A DNA stretch of 34,307 nucleotides from assembly GCA_020436835.1 (NCBI GenBank), contig JAGQWZ010000066.1, positions 1 to 34,307 on the forward strand. Reading direction: 5' to 3'. A model generated the notes under the pieces. It had not been told where the DNA came from, made no database searches, and was given only the letters and a program-made list of their open reading frames with translations. The translations under genes were made by a program, and so were the position numbers. This stretch comes from Saprospiraceae bacterium. Lineage in GTDB: Bacteria > Bacteroidota > Bacteroidia > Chitinophagales > Saprospiraceae. Below, in pieces: positions 24,433 to 32,705 of the stretch (within the stretch, counting starts at the first letter, position 1; each line of letters begins with the position of its first letter).

Positions 24433-24610
24433 GCCGGTTAAACTGCCACCAGTAAAAAGCAGCGCTTTCCTACATCAATTTAACCCTAGGGCTGTTTTGG
24501 GCGAACAGATAGCCATTACCACCCATGGATGATTATCGGGAAAATAAGTTGAGGAAATTCCAGAAATTCGATGTGAATTAATCGGGCCAGGTTGACCCTT
24601 TTGAAGAAAA

Positions 24611-25750
24611 ATGAAAATAATAATTGCCGGAGGGGGGATTACCGGACTAACGACCGGACTTGCCCTACATAAAATGGGATTCACAAATTTCGAGATCTAT
24701 GAACGTGCCGACCAATTAAATGAAGTGGGGGCAGGCATTATGATTCAACCGAATGCGATGAAAATAATGGATTGGCTAGGTATCGGAGATCACTGCAGGG
24801 CAGCAGGAATGTCCATAATGAATGCTGAAATTACCAACAAGAATTTGGTCGCCATCAGCCGGACTGATGAGAAAGCCGTAACCGATATATCAGGGCAAAA
24901 AATTGTGGCGATTCACCGGGCGCGACTACAGGAAATCCTTTATGAAACACTTCCCAAATCGAAAATCCACCTCGGACACTCTCTGGAAGAATTTAACCAA
25001 AGAGAAGATGGAGTGACACTCACTTTTAATACCGGCCAAACTGAGACGAATATTTTAATCGGTGCGGATGGGATTCATAGCACGGTTAGAAAGAAATTAT
25101 TCTCTGACACGTCATTAAGATATTCGGGACAAACCTGTTGGAGGGGAATAGTCAATTACCAGATGCCGGAAGAAAATATGAGAAAAGCCATTGAAGCCTG
25201 GGGCTCCGGAGTACGCTTCGGTTTTGTTAAAATAAATACTGCCGAAACGTACTGGTTTGCAGTGGCGAAGGCTAAAGCAGGTGGCGAGGATGATAAAGGG
25301 AAATTGAAGGATCAATTACTAAAACTATTTCGAGGATTCCATCCTACGATAAAAGAAATCATTACCGGAACTGATCTCCACCGGATAATTCGCAATGATA
25401 TTTATGATCTCAGAAGATTGAATGCCTGGTCAAATGGAAAAATTTGCCTGTTGGGAGATGCCGCCCATGCCACCACACCCAATATGGGTCAGGGTGCCTG
25501 TCAGGGGATAGAAGATGCCTACTATTTTAGTCATGCACTCTTTAACGAAAATGATATCAATAACGCCTTTGCAAGCTTTGAAGAAAAAAGGAGAAAAAAG
25601 GTCGATTTTATCGTTAACAATTCGTGGCAATTAGGTCAGCTAGCCCATCACCCTCTTGGACGTACTGTTACAAAACTTGTCATGCGGATCACCCCAAATA
25701 AAATTATCGAGTCGCAAATGCAAAGACTATTTACGGTAGAAGGATTGTAA
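24611..25750 (+). CDS. FAD-dependent monooxygenase (class A flavoprotein)
   Basis: The 379-aa enzyme shows the three class A flavoprotein hydroxylase motifs: the N-terminal dinucleotide-binding GGGITG (7-12), the DG motif LIGADGIHSTVRKKL (about 151-165) and the GD motif LLGDAAHATTPNMGQGACQGIEDA (about 282-305), which contacts FAD. QLNEVGAGIMIQPNAMKIM is typical of the salicylate hydroxylase / zeaxanthin epoxidase-like group. It should use NAD(P)H and O2 to hydroxylate or epoxidise a small molecule; the substrate is not deducible. An SRPBCC-like gene follows 16 bp later, so the pair may act on the same hydrophobic compound. Confidence 0.9.
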   Translation: MKIIIAGGGITGLTTGLALHKMGFTNFEIYERADQLNEVGAGIMIQPNAMKIMDWLGIGDHCRAAGMSIMNAEITNKNLVAISRTDEKAVTDISGQKIVAIHRARLQEILYETLPKSKIHLGHSLEEFNQREDGVTLTFNTGQTETNILIGADGIHSTVRKKLFSDTSLRYSGQTCWRGIVNYQMPEENMRKAIEAWGSGVRFGFVKINTAETYWFAVAKAKAGGEDDKGKLKDQLLKLFRGFHPTIKEIITGTDLHRIIRNDIYDLRRLNAWSNGKICLLGDAAHATTPNMGQGACQGIEDAYYFSHALFNENDINNAFASFEEKRRKKVDFIVNNSWQLGQLAHHPLGRTVTKLVMRITPNKIIESQMQRLFTVEGL

Positions 25751-25766
25751 AAATGAAAGACCTGGA

Positions 25767-26183
25767 ATGGACACATTCATCAGATATATTATAAAACGGA
25801 ATGGAGCAGAAATCAGTCCAATTCTGACGGACTTGACGAAATATGCCCAATATCATCCACTAATAATAAAAGCCACACCCTTTCCTGAAAATCCGGAACC
25901 GGGCCAACTATTTAAAATAGTGGAGCAACCCTATCCAAATCTGCCTATTAGAGTTACTTACCGGGTCACAGTAGCCGTTCAGGATGACATCATTATTTAT
26001 TCAATCTCCGGAATCCCATTTCTAAAACCCATTATTAAGTATAATCTTAAGCAGATGGCTGATAGTGAAACCGAGGTCACTTTCCACCTTTCCATTCGTG
26101 GGATCCGAATATTCGCTGCTATTCTCGAAAAGAAGATCATCGAGGCTCAGCATATTTTAATGAAAAGAATCCAGCCTGATTAA
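25767..26183 (+). CDS. SRPBCC-like small-ligand-binding protein
   Basis: The 138-aa protein looks like a START/SRPBCC-fold (polyketide cyclase-like) protein: an initial helix ISPILTDLTKYAQYHPLIIKATPF, a run of antiparallel strands (RVTYRVTVAVQDDIIIYSISG, ETEVTFHLSIRG) and a long C-terminal helix FAAILEKKIIEAQHILMKRI. The match is by layout, not by a diagnostic motif. It follows the FAD monooxygenase by 16 bp and is probably cotranscribed; SRPBCC proteins often bind or process hydrophobic substrates beside such enzymes. Confidence 0.62.
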   Translation: MDTFIRYIIKRNGAEISPILTDLTKYAQYHPLIIKATPFPENPEPGQLFKIVEQPYPNLPIRVTYRVTVAVQDDIIIYSISGIPFLKPIIKYNLKQMADSETEVTFHLSIRGIRIFAAILEKKIIEAQHILMKRIQPD

Positions 26184-26302
26184 CTTTATATGTATGTGTT
26201 TGTGTCCGGGACAGGGTGGCTATTCTTCCTTAGAAATAGAAAGTAAAAATTCGATTATCTAAAGATTAATCCTATATTATTTGCACATCGAATATCTGGT
26301 AC

Positions 26303-26824
26303 ATGATGAATAAAAGTTTTCTACCGAAATCGCTCATTCTTCTGATTAGCCTGCTTAATGTCTATGCATGTACAAATCAAGGTACTATTGAAATTCCGGA
26401 AAATCGTTGGCCGCACCGTCCCATAGATTTGCCTGCAGACTCATTGGAAACCGGACATAGCTACCTTTCAATCTATTCTCAGATCTATAGTGATACGGAG
26501 CATCGTACTCACAGTCTGACTGCAACTGTGAGTATTCGCAATGTCAGTCAATCCGATACCATCTACCTGACCCGGGCAGATTACTATGATACGCACGGTA
26601 ATTTATTAAAGAGCTATCTGGAAAAACCAAATTATGTTGCTCCACTCGAAACTGTAGAAATCGTGATTGCCGAAAAAGACAACTCTGGGGGCACCGGAGC
26701 TAATTTTCTGTTCGACTGGGCTGTCCGTCCCGGCGCTCCAGAACCTTATTTCGAAGGCATCATGATCTCCACTATTGGCAGCCAGGGGCTATCTTTCACT
26801 ACTCAAGGTATTCGTATCTGGTAG
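26303..26824 (+). CDS. DUF3124 lipoprotein
   Basis: The 173-aa protein has a lipoprotein signal ending in Cys23 (MMNKSFLPKSLILLISLLNVYAC) and a DUF3124 domain: GHSYLSIYSQIYSDTEHRTHSLTATVSIRNVSQSDTIYLTRADYYDTHGNLLKSYL, with the closing FEGIMISTIGSQGLSFTTQGIRI. The domain is beta-rich and of unknown function in bacteria and is usually a stand-alone exported protein. Convergent with the esterase at 26854, with 29 bp between the stop codons. Confidence 0.85.
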   Translation: MMNKSFLPKSLILLISLLNVYACTNQGTIEIPENRWPHRPIDLPADSLETGHSYLSIYSQIYSDTEHRTHSLTATVSIRNVSQSDTIYLTRADYYDTHGNLLKSYLEKPNYVAPLETVEIVIAEKDNSGGTGANFLFDWAVRPGAPEPYFEGIMISTIGSQGLSFTTQGIRIW

Positions 26825-26853
26825 TCACTTCTTCCTACGTATTTAGTGATCCT

Positions 26854-27990
26854 CTATTTTAAAAAATGCTCAAAAAACCGATAGACCACTGCGTTAGACA
26901 AGCTATCCGGCGAATGCTCAGCGCGATTGGTCATACCTACCCTGTCTTTGTAACCCAATACCCGGTTGACTGCTACCGTATGATTGAGTGCCTGCCATCT
27001 TTCCGGCGGATCCTCCGAACCACCGGAAACCAAAAATGGTCTGGGGGCCATGAGGGCATGAAGATCAGTCAGATCATATCCTTTTGAGCGCAATTCGGGG
27101 TACAAGCCTCTAGCCGGATTTGTATCTGTAATAATTCCCCGTTCTCTCCAGGGTGGGGTATGATATCCCAAATACCAGGGTTCCCAGTAATTGACGGAAG
27201 GCCGTGATTCATCAAAGACAATACCCGGATCAGACCATACCGCACAGGCATACTTATCAAAGAGACAGGAAGCAAACATAGCCCACTTTCCTCCGAATGA
27301 ATGACCGACTATGCCAATGCGATTGGAATCCACTCCTTCTACATTGGCCAAGGTATGCCAGGCATTTGCTGCTGCACAAGCCAACATGGATAATGGCTCG
27401 ACCGAAACCGAGTCAAGCCCCGGATAATATAGTGCATATGTTTTTTGTTCAGTGGCTTCAGTCGTACCAATCGACAGGGTCACAAAACCTCTCTTAGCCA
27501 GTTGATACGCATAATCCCGAAAAGGCCTTCCCAGACCAATACCGGTTTCAGGTTCATAATAGACATTGACCACTGCCGGTTTTCTTCCGCCCCCGGAAGG
27601 TACCAGGAGGTAGCCTTCTGTCAGTTGCCCCGGTATCCATTCAAAGCGGATCCGGTATTGGACAAAATTTTCTCGATTAACGGAGTCCAGCTTCTGCAGG
27701 GTTTGTCCGGTCAGTAAAGGTGGCCACTCCCCCAGGAACTGCTGCCAGGTAGCATAGATTTCCTGTCTTCGTACGGCCCATTCATCAGGCGATTCCACCG
27801 TACGACCATCATTAAATGTAAGGGGAGATCGAAAATTTCCAAATACTCCGGCGTATTTATCCGGTGGTTGAAAAAAAGGGGCCAGTGCATCGCCAGGAAC
27901 GATATCCTTTTTCGGGATTAAAGAAAAATCCTTTTTCGTACCACATGCCAGCACTACAAAACAAAGGACATAAATGGGAAATTTGAACAC
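26854..27990 (-). CDS. Lipoprotein alpha/beta hydrolase (acetyl-xylan / glucuronoyl-esterase-like)
   Basis: This alpha/beta hydrolase has VGHSFGGKWAMFA as nucleophile elbow, a late Asp (FLVSGGSEDPPERW) and His (RAEHSPDS), fitting a Ser-Asp-His triad. The GKW after GHSFG and the VNVYYEPE and RGFVTLSIGTTEATEQKTYAL segments resemble large secreted esterases of the CE7/CE15 type that remove acyl or glucuronoyl groups from plant or algal glycans. The GTG at 27990 is chosen: it gives an ideal lipoprotein signal, MFKFPIYVLCFVVLACG. The frame is open to 28050, but its ATG (28047) adjoins and its TTG (28050) overlaps a TATATTTG promoter element, so transcription would start after them. Confidence 0.82.
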   Translation of the reverse strand: MFKFPIYVLCFVVLACGTKKDFSLIPKKDIVPGDALAPFFQPPDKYAGVFGNFRSPLTFNDGRTVESPDEWAVRRQEIYATWQQFLGEWPPLLTGQTLQKLDSVNRENFVQYRIRFEWIPGQLTEGYLLVPSGGGRKPAVVNVYYEPETGIGLGRPFRDYAYQLAKRGFVTLSIGTTEATEQKTYALYYPGLDSVSVEPLSMLACAAANAWHTLANVEGVDSNRIGIVGHSFGGKWAMFASCLFDKYACAVWSDPGIVFDESRPSVNYWEPWYLGYHTPPWRERGIITDTNPARGLYPELRSKGYDLTDLHALMAPRPFLVSGGSEDPPERWQALNHTVAVNRVLGYKDRVGMTNRAEHSPDSLSNAVVYRFFEHFLK

Positions 27991-28047
27991 GATGAGGCTA
28001 ATTTTATTTAAAAGTGCAACACTTTCTTTCAGGCCAAAATTAGGCAT

Positions 28048-28055
28048 CAAATATA
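28048..28055 (-). promoter_or_regulatory. Bacteroidota -7 element (TATATTTG) for the esterase
   Basis: The minus strand reads TATATTTG, an exact TAnnTTTG match, with TTTC at the -33 position about 17 bp upstream. Transcription from here would start near 28043, which supports the GTG start at 27990. Confidence 0.45.
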
Positions 28056-28355
28056 ATTACTATGAAACCTAAGAAATGAGAAAATAAATTTCAAAAAATT
28101 ATCGATTTCTTTTGGCCGATGGGCCGCATGATTCAAAAACCGAAAATCTTTAATCATTGACGTTGCTGAAGTGATCAAACTTTGACTCCGGTTATGGAAA
28201 TCGTTTAAAATATACTCTTGTAAAAAGATCAGTTGTCTATACTCTGCATCGGATCTACCGAAGTAAACAAAGGTGGGTATAATTTTTGACCCACTTGCAC
28301 TTGAAAGGTCATCCGGGAGATCGAGAACCGATGAAAATCAAAACCAGCTAAAACT
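28056..28355. other. 300-bp divergent intergenic region
   Basis: No gene is seen. It should hold the promoter of the DJ-1/ThuA gene. A perfect inverted repeat GTGGGT (28273-28278) / ACCCAC (28289-28294) flanks the AT-rich sequence ATAATTTTTG, about 62 bp before the start codon, in a position where a repressor could cover a promoter. No known family of site is recognised. Confidence 0.4.
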
Positions 28356-30350
28356 ATGTCAAAGCAATATCACCTTTTCCTGGTGGGTATGATCACCCTG
28401 TTTAGCCATGCTCTTTTTAGCCAGGACTCGATCCTGATGTTTGTTTCCTATGACAGTACCTATTATAGTGAGTTTATTGTGATGTATGAGGCATTGACCG
28501 CCTCCGGGTACTACGTCGATGTACGGAGTGGTGGTTCAGGAAATGCAAATAGCTATCTCATCGGCGGAGATCTGGTGGCTCAGGCCAATGGATTAAGCGG
28601 AAGTAGCTATACAGAGTTCGTAGCCCAGTTTCAGAATATGTTTGCTAGTCCCTGGAATGCTGCTCTCAACGGTGATCCCGGGGTGATTAACGGCGTTGAT
28701 TCAATCCAGGATGTGCCATCCATGGCGCCTTACCAAGCTCTCATCGTTGTGGGTGGGCGCGGGGTGGTTGACTACCGTATAGATGGTTCATATCCGGCTC
28801 AGCTTGGCCTTCCGGCCAGTCAGATAGAATCTGCAGCTAATAAGTTGAATGCCCTTGCAGCGGAGGCGTTGATGGCTGGAAAACCTATCATGGGGCAGTG
28901 CCACGGAGCCAGTATTCCGGCTTTCTGGAGGGTACCTGGCACCGCAGGCAATGGATTTGATAACCTGGGAAATAGTCTGCTTGATGGCAGTGTAGCTACC
29001 GGATATCCCGAGGCGGCTACTGGTCCGAACCTCAGCAATCTGAATATTGCTTTCCGGCCCGATGACAAGGTGGTAATCGGCACTCCAAATCCATTGCTAA
29101 ACGATAATGGCAACGGCACTTACAAAATCCTGACTACCCGTGACTGGTATCCGCAAACGGTGGCACATGCGGCCAGGACACTGATCAACGTGGTCAGGAC
29201 CTATCCTAGTTCGGACGATCGCAGCGAACCCGTTTCCCTCCTAATCATTCATGGCGGCGAAGTGAATGCATCCGATTGTGCACCATCTAATCAGGATAAT
29301 GATATTCCCTGCAACTATGGAACTGACCCGGCAGATCTGCCTGCTGACATTACGGACCTTTTAGCGCTATTTGGATCGGGCATGTATCAGGATAATTTCA
29401 ACTTCGTGGTCCACGACGTCAATTTGTTTGAAACTACTCCTTTCGACCTGAACAATCAGAGCGAAATACAAGATTATCTGGACACTTTTGATGTGATCTT
29501 TTTCTACAAGCATTGGTCAAGCCAGGTAACCGATGAATTGCAACATGCTATTGTGCATTTCGCAGATGAGGGTGGTGGGGTAGTGAGCATCCATCATGGC
29601 CTGTACAATCAAAATAAAAACATATTAGTCAATGATCTGTTCCAGGCCCATTCGCCCGCATCGGGTTGGTCAGCCAATCGTACCACTTATCAGATTTTCC
29701 AGACGAATTATGGTCATTTTGTTTCCAGTTTTATGCTGAACAATGACAATGCTTCATCAGCACCGGGAGTTTGGACGGGTAATCCCCCTTTGGCCGGCAG
29801 TAATCTGAGCCTTTCACTCTATCCCAATTTCACTCTGTTTGATGAACTATATAACAATATGCAATTCGTGGGAGGAGCTACTTTTGGTGAAGGGATTAAT
29901 GAAATCACACCTATCTTTTCTAATAATCAGTCTCCTTCATCACAATGTCATGTGCATGGATTTGTAAAACTCTTCGATATGGATGAAGATGGAAATATTG
30001 GAAGAATCGTCTTTGGTCAGGCCCGTGAAACAAAGCAAAATTATCAATACCCTCACCCATATGCCCAGTTCATCCGTAATGCGGTAGTCTGGGCGAAAGG
30101 AACCCGGTCCTGTAGTCCGGAGACGGTGACCTGGATCGGTGGAAGTGGAGATTGGTTGAACGATAACAATTGGACAAGTGGAGAGATACCCACTTCCTGT
30201 TCACAGGTAGTGATCCCTGATCAGGGAGCGGAAACGGAAATTAGCCTACCAATCTCAAATGAAATCTTGATTCGTCTGTTGGATATAGGGCTTAATGTCA
30301 ACCTGGAGATACCTTTGGGAACCATCTTTCAGGTGACTGGGGAACCGTAG
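28356..30350 (+). CDS. Secreted DJ-1/PfpI-like plus ThuA-like fusion protein
   Basis: The 664-aa protein has a signal peptide (1-22) and two class I glutamine amidotransferase-like domains. The first (about 24-280) has the nucleophile elbow IMGQCHGASIPAF with Cys182 and an upstream YQALIVVGGRG, as in DJ-1/PfpI proteins. The second (about 290-592) is ThuA-like: VSLLIIHGGEVN, VIFFYKHWSSQVTDE, EGGGVVSIHHGLYN, ending VFGQARETKQNYQYPHPYAQFIRNAVVWAKG. Residues about 597-664 (ETVTWIGGSGDWLNDNNWTSGEIP) are the same W-G-DW-NW module that ends the M43 protease. No type IX sorting domain is seen. ThuA domains are linked to sugar metabolism; the secreted DJ-1 fusion partner is unusual. Confidence 0.83.
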   Translation: MSKQYHLFLVGMITLFSHALFSQDSILMFVSYDSTYYSEFIVMYEALTASGYYVDVRSGGSGNANSYLIGGDLVAQANGLSGSSYTEFVAQFQNMFASPWNAALNGDPGVINGVDSIQDVPSMAPYQALIVVGGRGVVDYRIDGSYPAQLGLPASQIESAANKLNALAAEALMAGKPIMGQCHGASIPAFWRVPGTAGNGFDNLGNSLLDGSVATGYPEAATGPNLSNLNIAFRPDDKVVIGTPNPLLNDNGNGTYKILTTRDWYPQTVAHAARTLINVVRTYPSSDDRSEPVSLLIIHGGEVNASDCAPSNQDNDIPCNYGTDPADLPADITDLLALFGSGMYQDNFNFVVHDVNLFETTPFDLNNQSEIQDYLDTFDVIFFYKHWSSQVTDELQHAIVHFADEGGGVVSIHHGLYNQNKNILVNDLFQAHSPASGWSANRTTYQIFQTNYGHFVSSFMLNNDNASSAPGVWTGNPPLAGSNLSLSLYPNFTLFDELYNNMQFVGGATFGEGINEITPIFSNNQSPSSQCHVHGFVKLFDMDEDGNIGRIVFGQARETKQNYQYPHPYAQFIRNAVVWAKGTRSCSPETVTWIGGSGDWLNDNNWTSGEIPTSCSQVVIPDQGAETEISLPISNEILIRLLDIGLNVNLEIPLGTIFQVTGEP

Positions 30351-30381
30351 CATGATAATCATGCATTTACCAAAAAGCAAA

Positions 30382-30409
30382 AAACTCCGGAAGAGATCTT
30401 CCGGAGTTT
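30382..30409 (-). terminator. Rho-independent terminator between convergent genes
   Basis: Perfect 13-bp arms, 30382-30394 and 30397-30409 (AAACTCCGGAAGA / TCTTCCGGAGTTT), fold into a strong hairpin. On the minus strand it is followed by T-rich sequence (TTTTTTGCTTTTTGG), so it best serves the minus-strand gene at 30455; it may also stop the plus-strand gene at 28356. Confidence 0.85.
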
Positions 30410-30454
30410 GATATACAAGTTACCTCTATTCGTAAATTTTACTGATGTTGTTAC

Positions 30455-31045
30455 TTAGAATATCGGACCTCTGTCGGACATCACCTGATTTTCAAAATAT
30501 TCATCACTCATCACAATAGGTCGATAAGTAACCCCTTCATTTTGCAACTGTGCCGCAATGGAACGTAGATTCTTTTTCGAAATCATTCGTAACTGATCAT
30601 AAAGTAAAATCACATCCAGATTTTCAGTTCGTTCCAGTGCTTTTTCCAGAAATAATAATTGATTTTCCTCCAGTTCTGCTGCAGCCAAAAGAGCATTATT
30701 TAAAGATTCAGCTCCCTGGGGAATTAATTTATCATATAGTTTTTGCAGGCCCTTATCAGCATAAACCCCACTTTCTTTCAAAATTGCCTCATTTTCCGCT
30801 ATGTTCATGATCCTCATTCGTTCGCTGATAAGCACAATCATCCTGTTTTCACTATTGGTGATTTTTTCGAATATTGGTAACTGCCATGCCGTATTTAATC
30901 CGGTATTAACATCAGCGGTCAAATCGACCATGGCATAATAGTGGGATAGATCTTCATCTATGGTATATGAATTGTTATCCTGGGCAGAAATTGTACCCAT
31001 TGCCCAGACCAACAACAGCAACAAAGTGACTATGATATTTTTCAT
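30455..31045 (-). CDS. Divergent DUF2202-like secreted protein lacking metal ligands
   Basis: The 196-aa product has a signal peptide (MKNIIVTLLLLLVWAMGTISA) and aligns through its length with the two DUF2202 proteins at 10163 and 11178: AWQLPIFEKITNSENRM matches KWNVPVFNNIQRSEERH, GVYADKGLQKLYDKLIPQGAESLNNALL matches the LQSLYDALITSGSQNLNDAF region, and ISKKNLRSIAAQLQNEGVTYRP matches GSRNHLRAFVKNLEQNGSAYTP. Putative ligands are lost: EEE of the first helix becomes AMV, ERH becomes NRM, NHLRAF becomes NLRSI; only the middle Glu (AELEENQ) remains. It is monocistronic, with a TATATTTG promoter element upstream and a strong terminator downstream. A metal-free structural or regulatory role is inferred. 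Confidence 0.72.
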   Translation of the reverse strand: MKNIIVTLLLLLVWAMGTISAQDNNSYTIDEDLSHYYAMVDLTADVNTGLNTAWQLPIFEKITNSENRMIVLISERMRIMNIAENEAILKESGVYADKGLQKLYDKLIPQGAESLNNALLAAAELEENQLLFLEKALERTENLDVILLYDQLRMISKKNLRSIAAQLQNEGVTYRPIVMSDEYFENQVMSDRGPIF

Positions 31046-31125
31046 TGGTCTTCCTTTTTTTGGTTAAGAAATTTAGACGATTTCTTACCACATTGACAGT
31101 AAGAATAATAACTCTTTAAGACTAT

Positions 31126-31133
31126 CAAATATA
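31126..31133 (-). promoter_or_regulatory. Bacteroidota -7 element (TATATTTG)
   Basis: The minus strand reads TATATTTG, an exact TAnnTTTG match, 81 bp upstream of the DUF2202-like start at 31045. No clear -33 TTTG is seen at the usual distance. Confidence 0.4.
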
Positions 31134-31272
31134 GATCCGAAAAGATTGGAATTCAGTGAGTTTAATCAATCCTGGCGATGAATTTTATCATCTCTGTAAT
31201 CAAGCGGAGACGGGCGAGATCAGCACAACAGGAGTGATCAAATTAATGGGTCACGATATCGTCTGTGATCCA

Positions 31273-32703
31273 TCAACTTAAAAGGTCATGCACAACTTTT
31301 CCATGCACATCGGTGAGTCTGAATCGTCGTCCCTGATATTTGTAGGTTAACTGCTCGTGATCGATACCGAGCAAGTGTAATAAGGTTGCCTGAAAATCAT
31401 GTATATGCACCGGATTCCGGACGACATTATACCCGAATTCATCCGTTTCTCCATACACAGTTCCAGGTTTTACTCCCGCACCGGCCATCCACATCGTGAA
31501 GCATCCGGGGTGATGATCCCGGCCATAATTGTCCTTTGTCAGTTGCCCCTGGGAAAAACTGGTACGACCAAATTCTCCTCCCCAAATAACGAGGGTATCA
31601 TCTAATAAGCCACGTTGTTTAAGGTCCTGCAAGAGTGCCGATGTGGGTTGATCAGTCTGCAGGCACTGCCGTTTGATTCCGGATGGAAGATTTCCATGCT
31701 GATCCCAACCCATATGATACAATTGAATAAACCGCACATCGCGCTCTGCCAACTTCCTTGCGAGCAGACAATTCGCAGCATAAGTACCCGGAATACGGGC
31801 GTCAGGACCGTATAAATCAAAAATATAATCCGGCTCGCCGGAAAGGTCTACCGCCTCAGGCACAGATGTTTGCATGCGAAATGCCATTTCATATTGATTG
31901 ATTTTACTGTCGACCTCCGGATCACCCCAGGTAGCTTTCTGCTGCTCATTAAGCGACCGGATAAAATCCAGCGACCGGCGACGGTCATCCAGGTGCAAGC
32001 CATAGGGATTATTCAGATACAGAACCGGATCCTTACCGGCACGGAATTGGACTCCCTGGTGATGACTCGGTAAAAATCCACTACCCCAGGATGCAGCACT
32101 CAATGGTTGAGCACCCCCTCCTTTTGAGATCATGACCACAAAATCGGGAAGATTTTGGTTTAGACTACCCAGACCATAACTCAACCAACTCCCAATAGAA
32201 GGCCGCCCGGTAAGCTGTGAACCGGTTTGCATAAAGATTACTGCCGGTTCATGATTTATGGCTTCGGTGTACAACGACTTTACAATACATAGATCATCAA
32301 CGACCCGAGCCGTGTAAGGCAATAATTCGCTCAACCAGGCACCACTTTGACCGTATTGAGAAAATGAATAGTAGGATTTGACAAGCGGAAAGGTGCTCTG
32401 TTCCGTGACCATTCCGGAATTCCGCTGCGTCCCTTGCACCGAGGCAGGAATCTCCTTTCCATGCCACTTTTCCAGCTCGGGTTTGTAGTCAAAAGTCTCC
32501 AACTGCGAAGGTGCTCCGCTCTGAAACAAATAAATAATTCTCTTTGCCCTGGCAGGATAATTTAATTTACGGTATTCCGGGGTGATGCCTTCGCTTATTT
32601 CATGAGCCAATGCACTCTGATTCAATAAAGTCCCCAGGGCAATAGCACCCAGCCCTGAGGCAGTATTCTTCAGAAATTCCCGTCTGGTACTTGATGGATC
32701 CAT
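31273..32703 (-). CDS. DUF1501 domain protein with Tat signal
   Basis: The 476-aa protein is a DUF1501 member, a sulfatase/phosphatase-superfamily relative. The N-terminus STRREFLKNTASGLGAIALGTLL is a twin-arginine signal, so it should be exported folded. Family segments include RIIYLFQSGAPSQLETFDYKPEL, PAVIFMQTGSQLTGRPSIGSWLSYGLGSLNQNLPDFVV, LYHMGWDQHGNL, VIWGGEFGRTSFSQG and YGRDHHPGCFTMWMAGAGVKPG, with the Asp and His residues expected of the metal site. It starts 2 bp after the PSD1 gene upstream on the same strand. DUF1501 and PSD1 genes typically occur as such pairs in Planctomycetota, Verrucomicrobiota and Bacteroidota. The reaction is not established. Confidence 0.93.
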   Translation of the reverse strand: MDPSSTRREFLKNTASGLGAIALGTLLNQSALAHEISEGITPEYRKLNYPARAKRIIYLFQSGAPSQLETFDYKPELEKWHGKEIPASVQGTQRNSGMVTEQSTFPLVKSYYSFSQYGQSGAWLSELLPYTARVVDDLCIVKSLYTEAINHEPAVIFMQTGSQLTGRPSIGSWLSYGLGSLNQNLPDFVVMISKGGGAQPLSAASWGSGFLPSHHQGVQFRAGKDPVLYLNNPYGLHLDDRRRSLDFIRSLNEQQKATWGDPEVDSKINQYEMAFRMQTSVPEAVDLSGEPDYIFDLYGPDARIPGTYAANCLLARKLAERDVRFIQLYHMGWDQHGNLPSGIKRQCLQTDQPTSALLQDLKQRGLLDDTLVIWGGEFGRTSFSQGQLTKDNYGRDHHPGCFTMWMAGAGVKPGTVYGETDEFGYNVVRNPVHIHDFQATLLHLLGIDHEQLTYKYQGRRFRLTDVHGKVVHDLLS

Positions 32704-32705
32704 AT

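Noticed and set aside
24475..24600. Minus-strand frame ending FPDNHPWVVMAICSPKTALGLN, which reads like a protein C-terminus
   Set aside because: Its upstream part runs into the antisense of the FAD monooxygenase and no family could be confirmed. It may be a relic of a lost gene but support is too thin.
26825..26853. Weak TCACT/AGTGA hairpin between convergent genes
   Set aside because: Only 5 bp with a 14-nt loop and no proper T tract.
31248..31271. Seven-base stem (one G-T pair) right after the DUF1501 stop
   Set aside because: No T tract follows on the minus strand and the loop is long; not a convincing terminator.
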